From contig JAFAAP010000315.1 in the NCBI GenBank assembly GCA_023426505.1, positions 6,745 to 70,744 on the forward strand: 64,000 nucleotides of DNA, in the 5' to 3' direction. Source of the stretch: Pseudomonadota bacterium (lineage in GTDB: Bacteria > Pseudomonadota > Alphaproteobacteria > Rhizobiales > Beijerinckiaceae). The stretch's first letter is position 1. The number at the start of each line of letters is the position of its first letter. The position numbers and the translations under genes were made by a program. This document shows, piece by piece, positions 7,763 through 15,865 of the stretch. A model generated the notes under the pieces. It searched no databases and had not been told where the DNA came from. It saw only the letters and a program-made list of their open reading frames with translations.

Positions 7763-8139
7763 GCGGGAACAGGTGCCGTTTTCCCTAATTTTGAGTGCAT
7801 TTCTCGGGAAAATTGATTTATGGACTTTTGAATGCGGCGATTTATATAATCGAAAGCACTCCAAAACAGTGCCGGATTCGCAATAATGTTGCGTCTGAAT
7901 GTTGCGATAAAGCTTGCGCTTCGCTAATGAACGAAGAACTGGCGTAGAATCAATTGATGTGGCAAATCGCGCAAACCCCGACGACTCAAGGGATTTTTCC
8001 CAGAAAGGCAGATGACACTTGATCACCTCCTTTCGTTGTTGACGGGAAAGCCCAATATAGGTTGAGAAAGCCCAGACGTAAGAGGCGGCTCCTGCGGCGT
8101 TCTGCCCCCGGCCTCCGAACCCAGAGAATTTAGAGAATC
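7763..8139. other. AT-rich spacer between recombinase genes and prfC
   Basis: No supported gene. It contains TATAAT-like hexamers near 7846 and a stretch (8020-8034) whose minus strand, AAAGGAGGTGATCA, is fully complementary to the 3' tail of 16S rRNA. Base composition shifts from AT-rich to GC-rich at about 8.05 kb, which probably marks the edge of the inserted element. Confidence 0.4.
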
Positions 8140-9723
8140 ATGACCGACCTTCCGGCTCCCGTGAGCCGCCGCCGAACCTTTGCGATCATCTCTCACCCGG
8201 ACGCGGGTAAGACCACCCTCACCGAGAAGCTCCTGCTCTTCGGGGGAGCGATTCAGCTCGCCGGCGAGGTGAAGGCCAAGAAGAACCGCGTCTCGACCCG
8301 GTCCGACTGGATGGGCATCGAGAAGGAGCGCGGCATCTCGGTCGTGACCTCGGTCATGACCTTCGAGTACGGCGACTGCGTCTTCAACCTCCTCGACACG
8401 CCCGGGCACGAGGACTTCTCGGAGGATACCTACCGGACGCTGACGGCGGTGGACTCGGCCATCATGGTCATCGACGCCGCGAAGGGCATCGAGGCGCGCA
8501 CGCGCAAGCTCTTCGAGGTCTGCCGCATGCGCGACATCCCGATCGTGACCTTCATCAACAAGATGGACCGCGAGGCGCGCAATCCCTTCGATCTCCTCGA
8601 CGAGATCGAGAAGACGCTTGCCCTCGACACGGCGCCGATCACTTGGCCCATCAGCCAGGGCCGCTCCTTCGCCGGAACGTTCGATCTTCGCCGCAACCTC
8701 GTGCGCCGCATCGACACGGACCAGGAGCCGATGGAGGTCTCGGGCCCCGACGATCCGTCCGTGGTGGCCCTGCTTCCGCCGGAAGAGGCGGAAGCCTGGC
8801 AGGAGGAAGTCATGCTGGCCCAGGAGGCCTGCAAGCCCTTCGACCTGAAGGCCTTCCGCGAGGGACACCTGACGCCGGTCTTCTTCGGCTCCGCGCTGCG
8901 CAATTTCGGCGTGCGCGACCTGATCGACTCCCTTGCTGCCTATGCCCCTCCGCCGCGCGGGCAGGAGGCGGACAAGCGTCTCGTCGAGGCGGGCGAGAAC
9001 CGCATGACCGGCTTCGTGTTCAAGATCCAGGCCAACATGGATCCGAACCACCGCGACCGCATCGCCTTCATGCGCATCTGCTCGGGACGGCTCCAGCGTG
9101 GCATGAAGGCGAAGCTCGTGCGCACGGGCAAGCCCATGAGCCTCAACACGCCGCAGTTCTTCTTCGCGCAGGACCGCGCCATCGCGGACGAGGCCTGGGC
9201 GGGCGACGTGGTGGGAATCCCGAACCACGGCACCTTGCGCATCGGCGATACGCTCACCGAGGGCGAGGACATCGTGTTCCGGGGCGTCCCGAGCTTCGCG
9301 CCCGAGATCATGCGCCGCATCAAGCTGCAGGACGCCATGAAGGCCAAGAAGCTGCGCGAGGCGCTGCAGCAGATGGCCGAGGAGGGCGTGGTGCAGCTCT
9401 TCGTGCCCTATGACGGCTCCGGCGCCATCGTGGGCGTCGTGGGCGCGCTCCAGCTCGACGTGCTGAAGGAGCGCCTCCAGGGCGAGTACGGCCTGCCGAT
9501 CGACTACGAGCCCACGCGCTTCTCGATCTGCCGCTGGATCACGGCAGCCGACCGGGTCGAGCTCGACCGCTTCATCGACAGCCACCTGTCGTCGATGGCG
9601 CGCGACCTCGACGAGGCGCCGGTCTTCATGGCGACGAACACGTTCAACCTGCAATACGAGCAGGACCGCTGGAAGGCGATCCAGTTCTCGGACGTGAAGG
9701 ACTACCAGAAGAAGGCGGCGTAA
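8140..9723 (+). CDS. prfC: Peptide chain release factor 3
   Basis: Translational GTPase that removes RF1 or RF2 from the ribosome after peptide release. 527 aa, the usual RF3 length. G1 loop SHPDAGKTTLTEKLL (residues about 16-30), switch region with RSDWMGIEKERGISV, G3 DTPGHEDFSEDTYR, G4 NKMDREARNPFDLLDEIE and C-terminal domains ending YEQDRWKAIQFSDVKDYQ. Single gene, codon use typical of the GC-rich core. It converges with the pfkB-type gene, the two being separated by a palindrome. Confidence 0.97.
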   Translation: MTDLPAPVSRRRTFAIISHPDAGKTTLTEKLLLFGGAIQLAGEVKAKKNRVSTRSDWMGIEKERGISVVTSVMTFEYGDCVFNLLDTPGHEDFSEDTYRTLTAVDSAIMVIDAAKGIEARTRKLFEVCRMRDIPIVTFINKMDREARNPFDLLDEIEKTLALDTAPITWPISQGRSFAGTFDLRRNLVRRIDTDQEPMEVSGPDDPSVVALLPPEEAEAWQEEVMLAQEACKPFDLKAFREGHLTPVFFGSALRNFGVRDLIDSLAAYAPPPRGQEADKRLVEAGENRMTGFVFKIQANMDPNHRDRIAFMRICSGRLQRGMKAKLVRTGKPMSLNTPQFFFAQDRAIADEAWAGDVVGIPNHGTLRIGDTLTEGEDIVFRGVPSFAPEIMRRIKLQDAMKAKKLREALQQMAEEGVVQLFVPYDGSGAIVGVVGALQLDVLKERLQGEYGLPIDYEPTRFSICRWITAADRVELDRFIDSHLSSMARDLDEAPVFMATNTFNLQYEQDRWKAIQFSDVKDYQKKAA

Positions 9724-9734
9724 TTCATAAGCTT

Positions 9735-9771
9735 CGTCGTTCCAGGCTCGCTGCGTGGTCCCGGAACGACG
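9735..9771. repeat. REP-like palindrome between convergent genes
   Basis: CGTCGTTCC (9735-9743) and GGAACGACG (9763-9771) form a perfect nine-base stem around a 19-base loop. It sits in the short space between convergent prfC and the pfkB-type kinase, so it may act as a bidirectional terminator. The sequence resembles the dispersed intergenic palindromes I know from Methylobacteriaceae, but only one copy is visible here. Confidence 0.5.
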
Positions 9772-9780
9772 GCGCGGCGA

Positions 9781-10683
9781 TCACGCCGCGAGCTTCCGCT
9801 CGGCGAAGCGCTCCTGGGTGCGCGCGATGTCCTCGATCGCGGGGAGGCTCGCCTCGTTGCCGAGATGCTGGATTGCATGGGCGGAGGCTGCGCGGGCGAA
9901 CAGGAAGTGCTCGCGCCAGGGCAGTTCCGGCCGTGCCATCGCCGAATACACGTAGGCGCCGTGGAAGATGTCGCCGGCGCCGTTCGTATCGACCACCGCC
10001 TCCGAGGGAACCGCAAGGGCCGGCATCACGCTCTCGGCGCCGGCCTCGTCGTACCAGACGAGGCCGCGCTCGCCCAAGGTCACGCCGCCGATCTTGCAGC
10101 CGCGGCCCTTGAGATAGCCCAGCATCTCGTATGGGGTCAGGTTCATCTGCTCGCACAAACGCTCGGCCACGATGGCCACGTCGATGAATTCCAGCAACTC
10201 GTGGGTGTTCGACCGCAGACCTCCGCCGTCGAGAGAGGTGAGGATGCCTGCCTCGCGACACGTGCGGGCGTAGTGCATCGCCGCATCGGCCTGGTGGCCG
10301 TCGAGATGAAGCGCCATGCAGCCGGTCAGGTTCAGCGGGGGAACCGGATGCAGGTAGTGGTCGTCGCGGCAGCGCACGATGGCGCGCTTGCCCCCGCGCG
10401 GCATGATGAAGGACAGGGAGGATTCCGCCACCTTCCGGTGATGGACCGAGATGCCGTATTTCGCCGCCATATCGATGAACATGCGGCCCAGCCAGTCATC
10501 TGCGATGGAGGTGAGCAGGTCCGGGGGGATCCCGAGCTTGGCGCAGGCGAAGGCGGCCGTCACGGCGTTGCCGCCGAAGGAGATCGCGTAGTCGCGCGCC
10601 ACCGTCTTCTCGTCGCCCGTGGGGAGTTCATCCGCCAGGAAGGTCACGTCGATATAGGTCTGGCCAACGAAAAGAGCGCGCAT
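9781..10683 (-). CDS. PfkB-family carbohydrate kinase
   Basis: Ribokinase-fold sugar kinase, 300 aa. N-terminal substrate-binding lid (GQTYIDVTFLADELPTGDEK), the family glycine motif ISFGGNAVTAAFACAKLG at about residues 34-51, and the ATP/anion-hole signature DTNGAGDIFHGAYV at about 232-245 with catalytic Asp in GAGD. Substrate cannot be read from sequence. It is the last gene of the minus-strand block containing murQ and a BadF kinase, so an amino-sugar or related substrate is an inference. ATG 10683 is chosen because an earlier start would run into the preceding gene. Confidence 0.85.
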   Translation of the reverse strand: MRALFVGQTYIDVTFLADELPTGDEKTVARDYAISFGGNAVTAAFACAKLGIPPDLLTSIADDWLGRMFIDMAAKYGISVHHRKVAESSLSFIMPRGGKRAIVRCRDDHYLHPVPPLNLTGCMALHLDGHQADAAMHYARTCREAGILTSLDGGGLRSNTHELLEFIDVAIVAERLCEQMNLTPYEMLGYLKGRGCKIGGVTLGERGLVWYDEAGAESVMPALAVPSEAVVDTNGAGDIFHGAYVYSAMARPELPWREHFLFARAASAHAIQHLGNEASLPAIEDIARTQERFAERKLAA

Positions 10684-10767
10684 GGCTGAAAAAGATCCCA
10701 AACTCCTAAATCCTGCGGGAGAGTCTTGGCCGAGGAGAGGGGATTGTGCAACCCGCCTGGGCCGCAT

Positions 10768-11559
10768 TCATGGGCCGGGACTTCCCGCCATGACCTGCAG
10801 CGCCTCCCGCACCGGTTCGGGCGAGAACCGCAGAGGCCCGTCGAAGGGACGCTCCCGGATGGCGATCAGTCCGAGGGTGATCACGGCGGCGGCCGAGAAG
10901 ATCGTCAGCGCGGCCGCCTGCGCCTTGGGCTTCTCCAGGTGCACGATGGCAATGGCGATCTGGGTGATGAGGCCCAGGATCACGACTGCGGCCCATTTGG
11001 TCCGGTCGCTCCGGTCCCCGCTCAGGGCGAGGCGGTCGTAGCGGTTGCTGCGAAGCTTGAGCACCGAATCGAGCAGGGCGCTCTGGGCGGCCTGCCCGGC
11101 GTCGATGCCGACCTGCGGATTGGACACGCGGGTGAGCAGGCCCATGAGTTCCTGTCCGGCCTTCGGGGATGATTCCTGCTCCGTCATCCGGGGCCATTCA
11201 TCCTCGATCAGCGCCTTTGCGTAGCCCTGCGCGGCAGCCCGGATCTCCTTCATGTCCGACACCGTCGCAAGGCTGATGGCGTGAATGGCCAAGAGGCCGT
11301 CGCGCTCGGCCAGGATGGCGCGGCCTGCCTGCCGGTTCCGGTCCCAGACCTCGTTGGCCAGGAACCCGGTCAGGAGCGAGAAGAGGACCGCGACCGAGCC
11401 GAAGAACGGGGCGACGACGCCGACGAAGCCGGATGACCGCGCCCGCGTGAGTTCGCTGAAGCACAGGCGGTGGATCAGAAGGGCCGTGGCTGCGAACAGC
11501 AGGGCCAGGGAGCCGAAGATGCCCCAGACCGGCAGATCGACCCAGATGTCGAAGATCAC
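10768..11559 (-). CDS. DUF4239 membrane protein
   Basis: GTG start, 263 aa. Four predicted membrane spans: about residues 10-30, 48-68 (VAPFFGSVAVLFSLLTGFLA), 188-206 and 214-232, with a soluble helical middle domain (about 75-180) holding RNRQAGRAILAERDGLLAI. The block FFGSVAVLFSLLTGFLANEV followed by WDRNRQA is the DUF4239 (bestrophin-like) signature. Function of the family is unknown. It lies between the BadF kinase and the PfkB kinase on the same strand, so it is probably in the murQ transcript, though a functional link is unproven. Confidence 0.75.
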   Translation of the reverse strand: MIFDIWVDLPVWGIFGSLALLFAATALLIHRLCFSELTRARSSGFVGVVAPFFGSVAVLFSLLTGFLANEVWDRNRQAGRAILAERDGLLAIHAISLATVSDMKEIRAAAQGYAKALIEDEWPRMTEQESSPKAGQELMGLLTRVSNPQVGIDAGQAAQSALLDSVLKLRSNRYDRLALSGDRSDRTKWAAVVILGLITQIAIAIVHLEKPKAQAAALTIFSAAAVITLGLIAIRERPFDGPLRFSPEPVREALQVMAGSPGP

Positions 11560-11646
11560 GGTAGTTCCCGTTCGATGATGTCCTGAAGGACTTTCCTATA
11601 GGGTGTCGGACGCAAGGGCGACAAGCCGGCGCCGCTTTGACCGGTC

Positions 11647-12555
11647 TCACCCCTTGTGGAGCGTCGCGGCCAGCCGCGCGGCGGTCAGCGCCGCATCGAG
11701 ATCGCTGGCGATGAACTCGACCGGCGCCACTAGGTCCCTGCGGAACGAATCGGCCACGATTCCGTGCAGGCGGGAGCTGCCGCCGACGAGGGCGACCGGC
11801 CGTGGGCCGAGGCGCTTGATCAGGCAGTTGGCAAGGCGCGCCAGTTCCATTCCGGCGTCCCGCAGGATGCCGAGCGCCGTGGGGTCGCCGTTTCGGGCCG
11901 CATCCCCGACGGCGCGGGCCAGCGAGCCGATCTTGCCGCGGTCGCCGCCATAGACGAAGGAGCGGATGATGTTCCAGTCCGTGCCTCCGAGGGCCTCGGC
12001 GAGAGACGTCCCGAGACCGGTGGACCAGCCGGCGCCCGGCTGCTCCTCCTCCGTGCGGAGAATGGCCTTCAAAGCCTCGCGGGCGATCCAGAAACCGGAG
12101 CCTCCATCGTCGATGAGATTGCCGTGGCCGCCGACGCGGATCACCTCCTTGTCCTCCGACAGGTAGTAGCCGATCGAGCCCGTGCCGCTATAGACCAGGA
12201 TGCCCTCGCCGAGGGCGAAGTAGGAGAGGTAGGCGATCCACATGTCCTCCGCGACGAAGATCCTCTCCTGCGGAAGGGCGAAGGCGTCCGCGAGGATCCC
12301 GCGCATGGTGGCTTCGGCGGGCGTTTCACGGGTCAGGCCGGTAATCCCGGCAATGATGCCGAGCGGCCTGCCGGCCTTGGCAACCGCCTGCGCCATCTCG
12401 CCGACGATGCGCCTTGCCCGCTCTTCCGCGGCCGGCGAGAAGAGATGCCCCGTCAGAGGCTCGACCGTTCCTTGCGCGACGCATGCGCCGCCCGGTTCCG
12501 CCAACCGCCAGCGCGTGGCGGTGCCGCCCGCGTCGATGCCCAGCCCCAGCGCCAT
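11647..12555 (-). CDS. BadF/BadG-type sugar kinase next to murQ (MurK/NagK-like candidate)
   Basis: ASKHA-fold kinase, 302 aa. Phosphate-binding motif GLGIDAGGTATRWRL at the N-terminus, second motif ILVYSGTGSIGYYL, hinge GGHGNLIDDGGSGFWIAREAL and the adenosine motif ALVGGSSRLHG. This family includes the clostridial MurK that phosphorylates N-acetylmuramic acid and N-acetylglucosamine. Its place 42 bases downstream of murQ suggests it makes the 6-phosphate substrate of MurQ; that is inference. Substrate could equally be GlcNAc alone. Confidence 0.8.
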   Translation of the reverse strand: MALGLGIDAGGTATRWRLAEPGGACVAQGTVEPLTGHLFSPAAEERARRIVGEMAQAVAKAGRPLGIIAGITGLTRETPAEATMRGILADAFALPQERIFVAEDMWIAYLSYFALGEGILVYSGTGSIGYYLSEDKEVIRVGGHGNLIDDGGSGFWIAREALKAILRTEEEQPGAGWSTGLGTSLAEALGGTDWNIIRSFVYGGDRGKIGSLARAVGDAARNGDPTALGILRDAGMELARLANCLIKRLGPRPVALVGGSSRLHGIVADSFRRDLVAPVEFIASDLDAALTAARLAATLHKG

Positions 12556-12597
12556 GACGCTTCGCTTTCCTTGGTGCGCCGGCTCCGCCGGCCGACG

Positions 12598-13491
12598 TCA
12601 GTCCTTCGTTGCCGGGAACTCTGACAGGGCGTGGCGCAAATTGCCATCGTGCCGGGCCAGAGCGGCACGGGCCTCGTCCGCGTCCACACCCAGGGCGATG
12701 AGGGAGGCGACCTTCATGTCGCCGTCGGCCCGCCGCAGCGCCTCGATGGCTGTGGCGTCGTCGCAGCCCGTGATCTGGGACACCATGACTTCGCTGCGGC
12801 GACGCAGCTTCGCGTTCGTGGCGCGCATGTCGACCATGAGCCCGCGATAGACGCGGCCCAGGCGCACCATGATGAGGGTCGAGAGCAGGTTCAGGATGAC
12901 CTTCTGGGCCGTGCCCGCCTTCATGCGGGTCGAGCCGGCGATCACCTCCTCGCCGGTCTCGGCCAGGATCGGATGGGACGCGATGTCGAGGATCGGAGCG
13001 CCGGCATTGTTGGAGATGCCGATCGTCTGGGCACCGCGCGCCTTCGCCTCCGTCAGGGCCGCGAGGGTGAAGGGCGTCCGCCCGCTGGCGGCCACGCCGA
13101 TCACCACGTCGTCGGGGCCGACCTGGGCGTTCCGGATGCCCGCGACACCCTCCTCGACCGAGTCCTCCGCGTTCTCGACCGCGCGCATGATGGCGCCCTC
13201 GCCGCCGGCGATCAGGTAGACGATCTTGTCGTCGGGCCAGTTGAAGGTGGGGGGAAGCTCCGTGCCGTCCTGAACGCCGATCCGCCCCGAGGTCCCGGCG
13301 CCCGCATAGACGAGGCGCCCGCCGCGGCGCAGCCGCACGGCGGCCTCTTCGGCGGCGGCGGCGATGGCCGGAAGAGAGGAGCGGACTGCCGAGACGGCCG
13401 CGAGCTGACCTTCATAGAAGGCGGCGAGGATGTCGGGGCTGGACCAGGAATCGAGATCCTGAAAGCGGGAGCTGAAATGTTCTGTGGTCAT
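12598..13491 (-). CDS. murQ: N-acetylmuramic acid 6-phosphate etherase
   Basis: Cleaves the D-lactyl ether of MurNAc-6-phosphate to give GlcNAc-6-phosphate. 297 aa, the family length. Motifs: GAGTSGRIGVQDGTELPPTF (about residues 63-82), the SIS-domain loop AASGRTPFTLAAL, and GSTRMKAGTAQKVILNLLST, followed by a C-terminal UBA-like helical part. The frame is open to 13740, but ATG 13491 (MTTEHFSSRF) matches family N-termini and lies just after a good promoter (13513-13541). Product feeds the NagA and deaminase encoded 8 kb away in the same block. Confidence 0.95.
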   Translation of the reverse strand: MTTEHFSSRFQDLDSWSSPDILAAFYEGQLAAVSAVRSSLPAIAAAAEEAAVRLRRGGRLVYAGAGTSGRIGVQDGTELPPTFNWPDDKIVYLIAGGEGAIMRAVENAEDSVEEGVAGIRNAQVGPDDVVIGVAASGRTPFTLAALTEAKARGAQTIGISNNAGAPILDIASHPILAETGEEVIAGSTRMKAGTAQKVILNLLSTLIMVRLGRVYRGLMVDMRATNAKLRRRSEVMVSQITGCDDATAIEALRRADGDMKVASLIALGVDADEARAALARHDGNLRHALSEFPATKD

Positions 13492-13504
13492 CTCATGATC
13501 TTTC

Positions 13505-13541
13505 TTGAGACCAATATAAGTCCAGTTGAGGATGCCAGCAA
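13505..13541 (-). promoter_or_regulatory. murQ promoter with ATATTGG operator candidate
   Basis: On the minus strand TTGCTG (13536-13541), a 17-base spacer and TATATT (13513-13518) form a good sigma-70 promoter about 20 bases upstream of the murQ start. The -10 overlaps the motif GGACTTATATTGGTCTC, which recurs in the same orientation at 15787 and 24780. Confidence 0.55.
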
Positions 13542-13592
13542 TCGGCAGGACATGGTCCGGGCCGGCATCCGAAGCCCTTTTTGCTGCTGTGC

Positions 13593-14618
13593 TTAAGAGG
13601 GTCTGCTTCTGTCGAATAACGCGATCACCGCCTCGCCGGTCGCACGGCGCAGGGCTATGATTCCGGTATCCCTGTGCCGGGTCGGGTGAACGCGGTTCGT
13701 CAGGAGCGACCAGGCGAGCCCCCGCTCGAAGTCGAGCCATAGACCGGTTCCGGTGAAACCCGTATGGCCGATGGTTATGGGCGAGCAGGCATCACCGCCA
13801 TGCCAGCCGGAATAGAACCCCTCCCAACCCACCGTGCGCTTTTCGGATTCGCGCGTGCGGATGGCCTTCAGCGACTCCGCCGAAAGCGCCGATCCGTCGA
13901 GGATCGACTGGGCGAAATCGAGAATTGCGTCGATGGTGCCGAAGAGCCCCGCATGGCCCGAGGCGCCGCCGAGCGCGAAGGTGTTTTCGTCATGCACCTC
14001 GCCGCGGATGACGCGGCCGCGCCATGTGCAGCGCTCGGTCGCGGCGCAGAGGCGCGGATCCGGCCGAAACGTGAACCCGTCGGGCAAGGGCTGTTCGATG
14101 AGCGGCTTGCCCGTGATGCGCTCGATGGCGATGCCGAGCAGCATGAAGTTGATGTCGGAATAGACCGGCGGCCCGCTCTGCCACACCCGCTGGAGGATGA
14201 AGGCGCGCAACGTGTCCGGGTCCTGCCCATAGGTGTAGAGCGGCTCCACGGCGGGCAGATGAGTCTGGTGCGCCAGGCACTGCCTGAAGGTGAGACGCCG
14301 CTCGACCGCGTTCATGTCGTATTGGCGCAGGTCCGGAATGGCCGTCGTCAGCGGATCGTCGAGGCCGATCTTTCCCTGTTCCACAAGCCGCAGGATGCTG
14401 GTGGTCGTGAAGATCACCTTGGTGAGCGACGCGAGGTCGAAAACGGTTTCTCGTGAGACCGGCTCGCGCTCCGGTTCGATCTGCGCCCAGCCGGCCCAGC
14501 GCACGGCGCGCGTGCCGTCGGCCGTCACGATGCCGAGCACCGCGCCGGGAATGTTGTCGCCGCGGAGGGCTTCCGTTGCAGGCGCGAAGGCCTGCTCGAT
14601 CAGGTCTGAGAGGGGCAT
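13593..14618 (-). CDS. Beta-lactamase-fold serine hydrolase (candidate muropeptide amidase)
   Basis: Class C beta-lactamase/CubicO-type enzyme, 341 aa. Nucleophile motif SLTK (Ser-x-x-Lys) at about residue 64 in FDLASLTKVIFTTT, YSDIN as the Tyr-x-Asn element at about 152, and a HTGFTGTGLW segment as the KTG-like strand. No signal peptide, so it is cytoplasmic. It lies 9 bases after anmK and upstream of murQ. In the analogous Bacillus subtilis murQ operon the muropeptide amidase AmiE (YbbE) also has this fold, as I recall, so removal of the stem peptide from (anhydro)MurNAc is a reasonable guess. It could also be an esterase or D-peptidase. Confidence 0.8.
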   Translation of the reverse strand: MPLSDLIEQAFAPATEALRGDNIPGAVLGIVTADGTRAVRWAGWAQIEPEREPVSRETVFDLASLTKVIFTTTSILRLVEQGKIGLDDPLTTAIPDLRQYDMNAVERRLTFRQCLAHQTHLPAVEPLYTYGQDPDTLRAFILQRVWQSGPPVYSDINFMLLGIAIERITGKPLIEQPLPDGFTFRPDPRLCAATERCTWRGRVIRGEVHDENTFALGGASGHAGLFGTIDAILDFAQSILDGSALSAESLKAIRTRESEKRTVGWEGFYSGWHGGDACSPITIGHTGFTGTGLWLDFERGLAWSLLTNRVHPTRHRDTGIIALRRATGEAVIALFDRSRPS

Positions 14619-14627
14619 TGGGGTCGA

Positions 14628-15725
14628 TCAGGCCGCACGGTGCAGTTCGCCGCCCGGCATGGGATGCGGAACGCCCGTCGTAGTCGGCAGGCTCAGGGGC
14701 AGGCCCTTCACCGAGCGCACGGCCAGGTAGCCGAAGGCCTGCGCCTCGAGGAAGTCGCCGTTCCAGCCGACGGTCTCCACCGGGTCGACGCTCACGCCGA
14801 GGCGCGTGCGCAGGCGGTTCATGAAGTGGGCATTGCGCCGGCCGCCGCCGGTGACGAGCCACCGCAACGGTCGGCGCGGCACGTGCCGGAGGGCCGCAAC
14901 GACGGACTCGATCGTGAATTCCGCCAGCGTCGCGGCGCCGTCCGCATCCGAGAGCGCCTCCACGCCCTTGGCGCGGGCGTGGAAATCCTGGCGGTCGAGG
15001 GATTTCGGCGCCGGACGGTCGAAGAACGGATTCGTCATGAACTCGGCGACGAGCTTCGCGTCCGCCGTGCCGGACGCCGCCAGCCGGCCGTTCTCGTCAT
15101 AGCTCAATCCGCGCCGGCGCAGGACGAAGTCGTCGAGAAGCGCGCTCGCCGGACCGGTGTCGAAGGCGATCACCGTGTCGCCGTCGATATAGGTCACGTT
15201 GCCGACGCCTCCGAGATTGAGGATCATCACGGGCTGCTCGAGCCGGCTTGCCAAGGCGCGATGATAGAGCGGGACGAACGGAGCGCCTTCACCGCCGGAG
15301 GCGACATCCGCGTGACGGAAGCGATCGACGGTGTCGATGCCGAGTTCCTGCGCCACGCGGCGGCCTGCGCCGAGCTGGCGGGTGAAGCGGATCTCCGGGC
15401 GGTGATACACCGTCTGACCATGAAAGCCGATCAGGCTCACCTCGTCCGGCGACGTTCCCGTCTCGTCCATGAAGCGCCGGATCGCCGCCACATGCGCGTT
15501 CGTCACGGCCTGGTCCAGGTCCTCCAGCGGCTCGCTCTGGGCCCGCGCCGGCTCGGCGATCAAGTCCTGAAGGCGGCGGCGCAGATCGTCCGGATACGAG
15601 AAGGTCCGGCCCGGGCCCGGAGCGACGACCGTGTCGCCGTCCGTCTCCACGATGGAGACGTCGATCCCATCCATGGACGTGCCGCTGATGACGCCGATCG
15701 CTTTGACGGGCGAGCCTTGGGACAT
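14628..15725 (-). CDS. anmK: Anhydro-N-acetylmuramic acid kinase
   Basis: Converts 1,6-anhydro-MurNAc to MurNAc-6-phosphate with ATP, the step before MurQ in peptidoglycan recycling. 365 aa. Motifs: phosphate loop GVISGTSMDGIDVSIVETDG (residues 11-30), IGFHGQTVYHRP, NLGGVGNVTYIDGDTVIAFD, DTGPASALLDDF with the catalytic Asp, and WLVTGGGRRNAHFMNRL near the C-terminus. ATG 15725 follows CCGGAGGAATAG, a strong ribosome binding site. First gene of the minus-strand block, divergent from the peptide-type importer. Confidence 0.95.
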   Translation of the reverse strand: MSQGSPVKAIGVISGTSMDGIDVSIVETDGDTVVAPGPGRTFSYPDDLRRRLQDLIAEPARAQSEPLEDLDQAVTNAHVAAIRRFMDETGTSPDEVSLIGFHGQTVYHRPEIRFTRQLGAGRRVAQELGIDTVDRFRHADVASGGEGAPFVPLYHRALASRLEQPVMILNLGGVGNVTYIDGDTVIAFDTGPASALLDDFVLRRRGLSYDENGRLAASGTADAKLVAEFMTNPFFDRPAPKSLDRQDFHARAKGVEALSDADGAATLAEFTIESVVAALRHVPRRPLRWLVTGGGRRNAHFMNRLRTRLGVSVDPVETVGWNGDFLEAQAFGYLAVRSVKGLPLSLPTTTGVPHPMPGGELHRAA

Positions 15726-15755
15726 CTATTCCTCCGGTGACGCTGCTTTGGGTTT

Positions 15756-15804
15756 GACCATACCACATGCCCGCATCCGGTCCAGAGTGGTATGATATTG
15801 GACC
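15756..15804 (+). promoter_or_regulatory. Divergent control region with inverted repeat and ATATTGG motif
   Basis: GACCATACCAC (15756-15766) is mirrored by GTGGTATGATA (15787-15797), giving an imperfect inverted repeat between anmK and the importer gene. The right arm runs into GGTATGATATTGGACC, itself bounded by GGT and ACC, with a possible -10 TATGAT. The core ATATTGG also occurs at the murQ promoter and upstream of the nag operon. Confidence 0.45.
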
Positions 15805-15865
15805 ATGACAGGCCCGCTTCGATGGCCTATAAAACCGCTTGCGGCTTCCAAGGGAGAAAAGACGC

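Noticed and set aside
8020..8034. Fragment of a 16S rRNA gene
   Set aside because: Only 14-15 bases match; the preceding 16S helix 45 sequence is absent, so a Shine-Dalgarno-like element is more likely.
8023..9654. 543-codon frame antisense to prfC
   Set aside because: It lies opposite a clearly identified release factor gene; composition (Arg/His/Leu/Asp rich) is that of a GC-rich shadow frame.
14640..15740. 366-codon frame antisense to anmK
   Set aside because: anmK motifs are intact on the other strand; the frame has no recognisable motif and an Arg/His-rich shadow composition.
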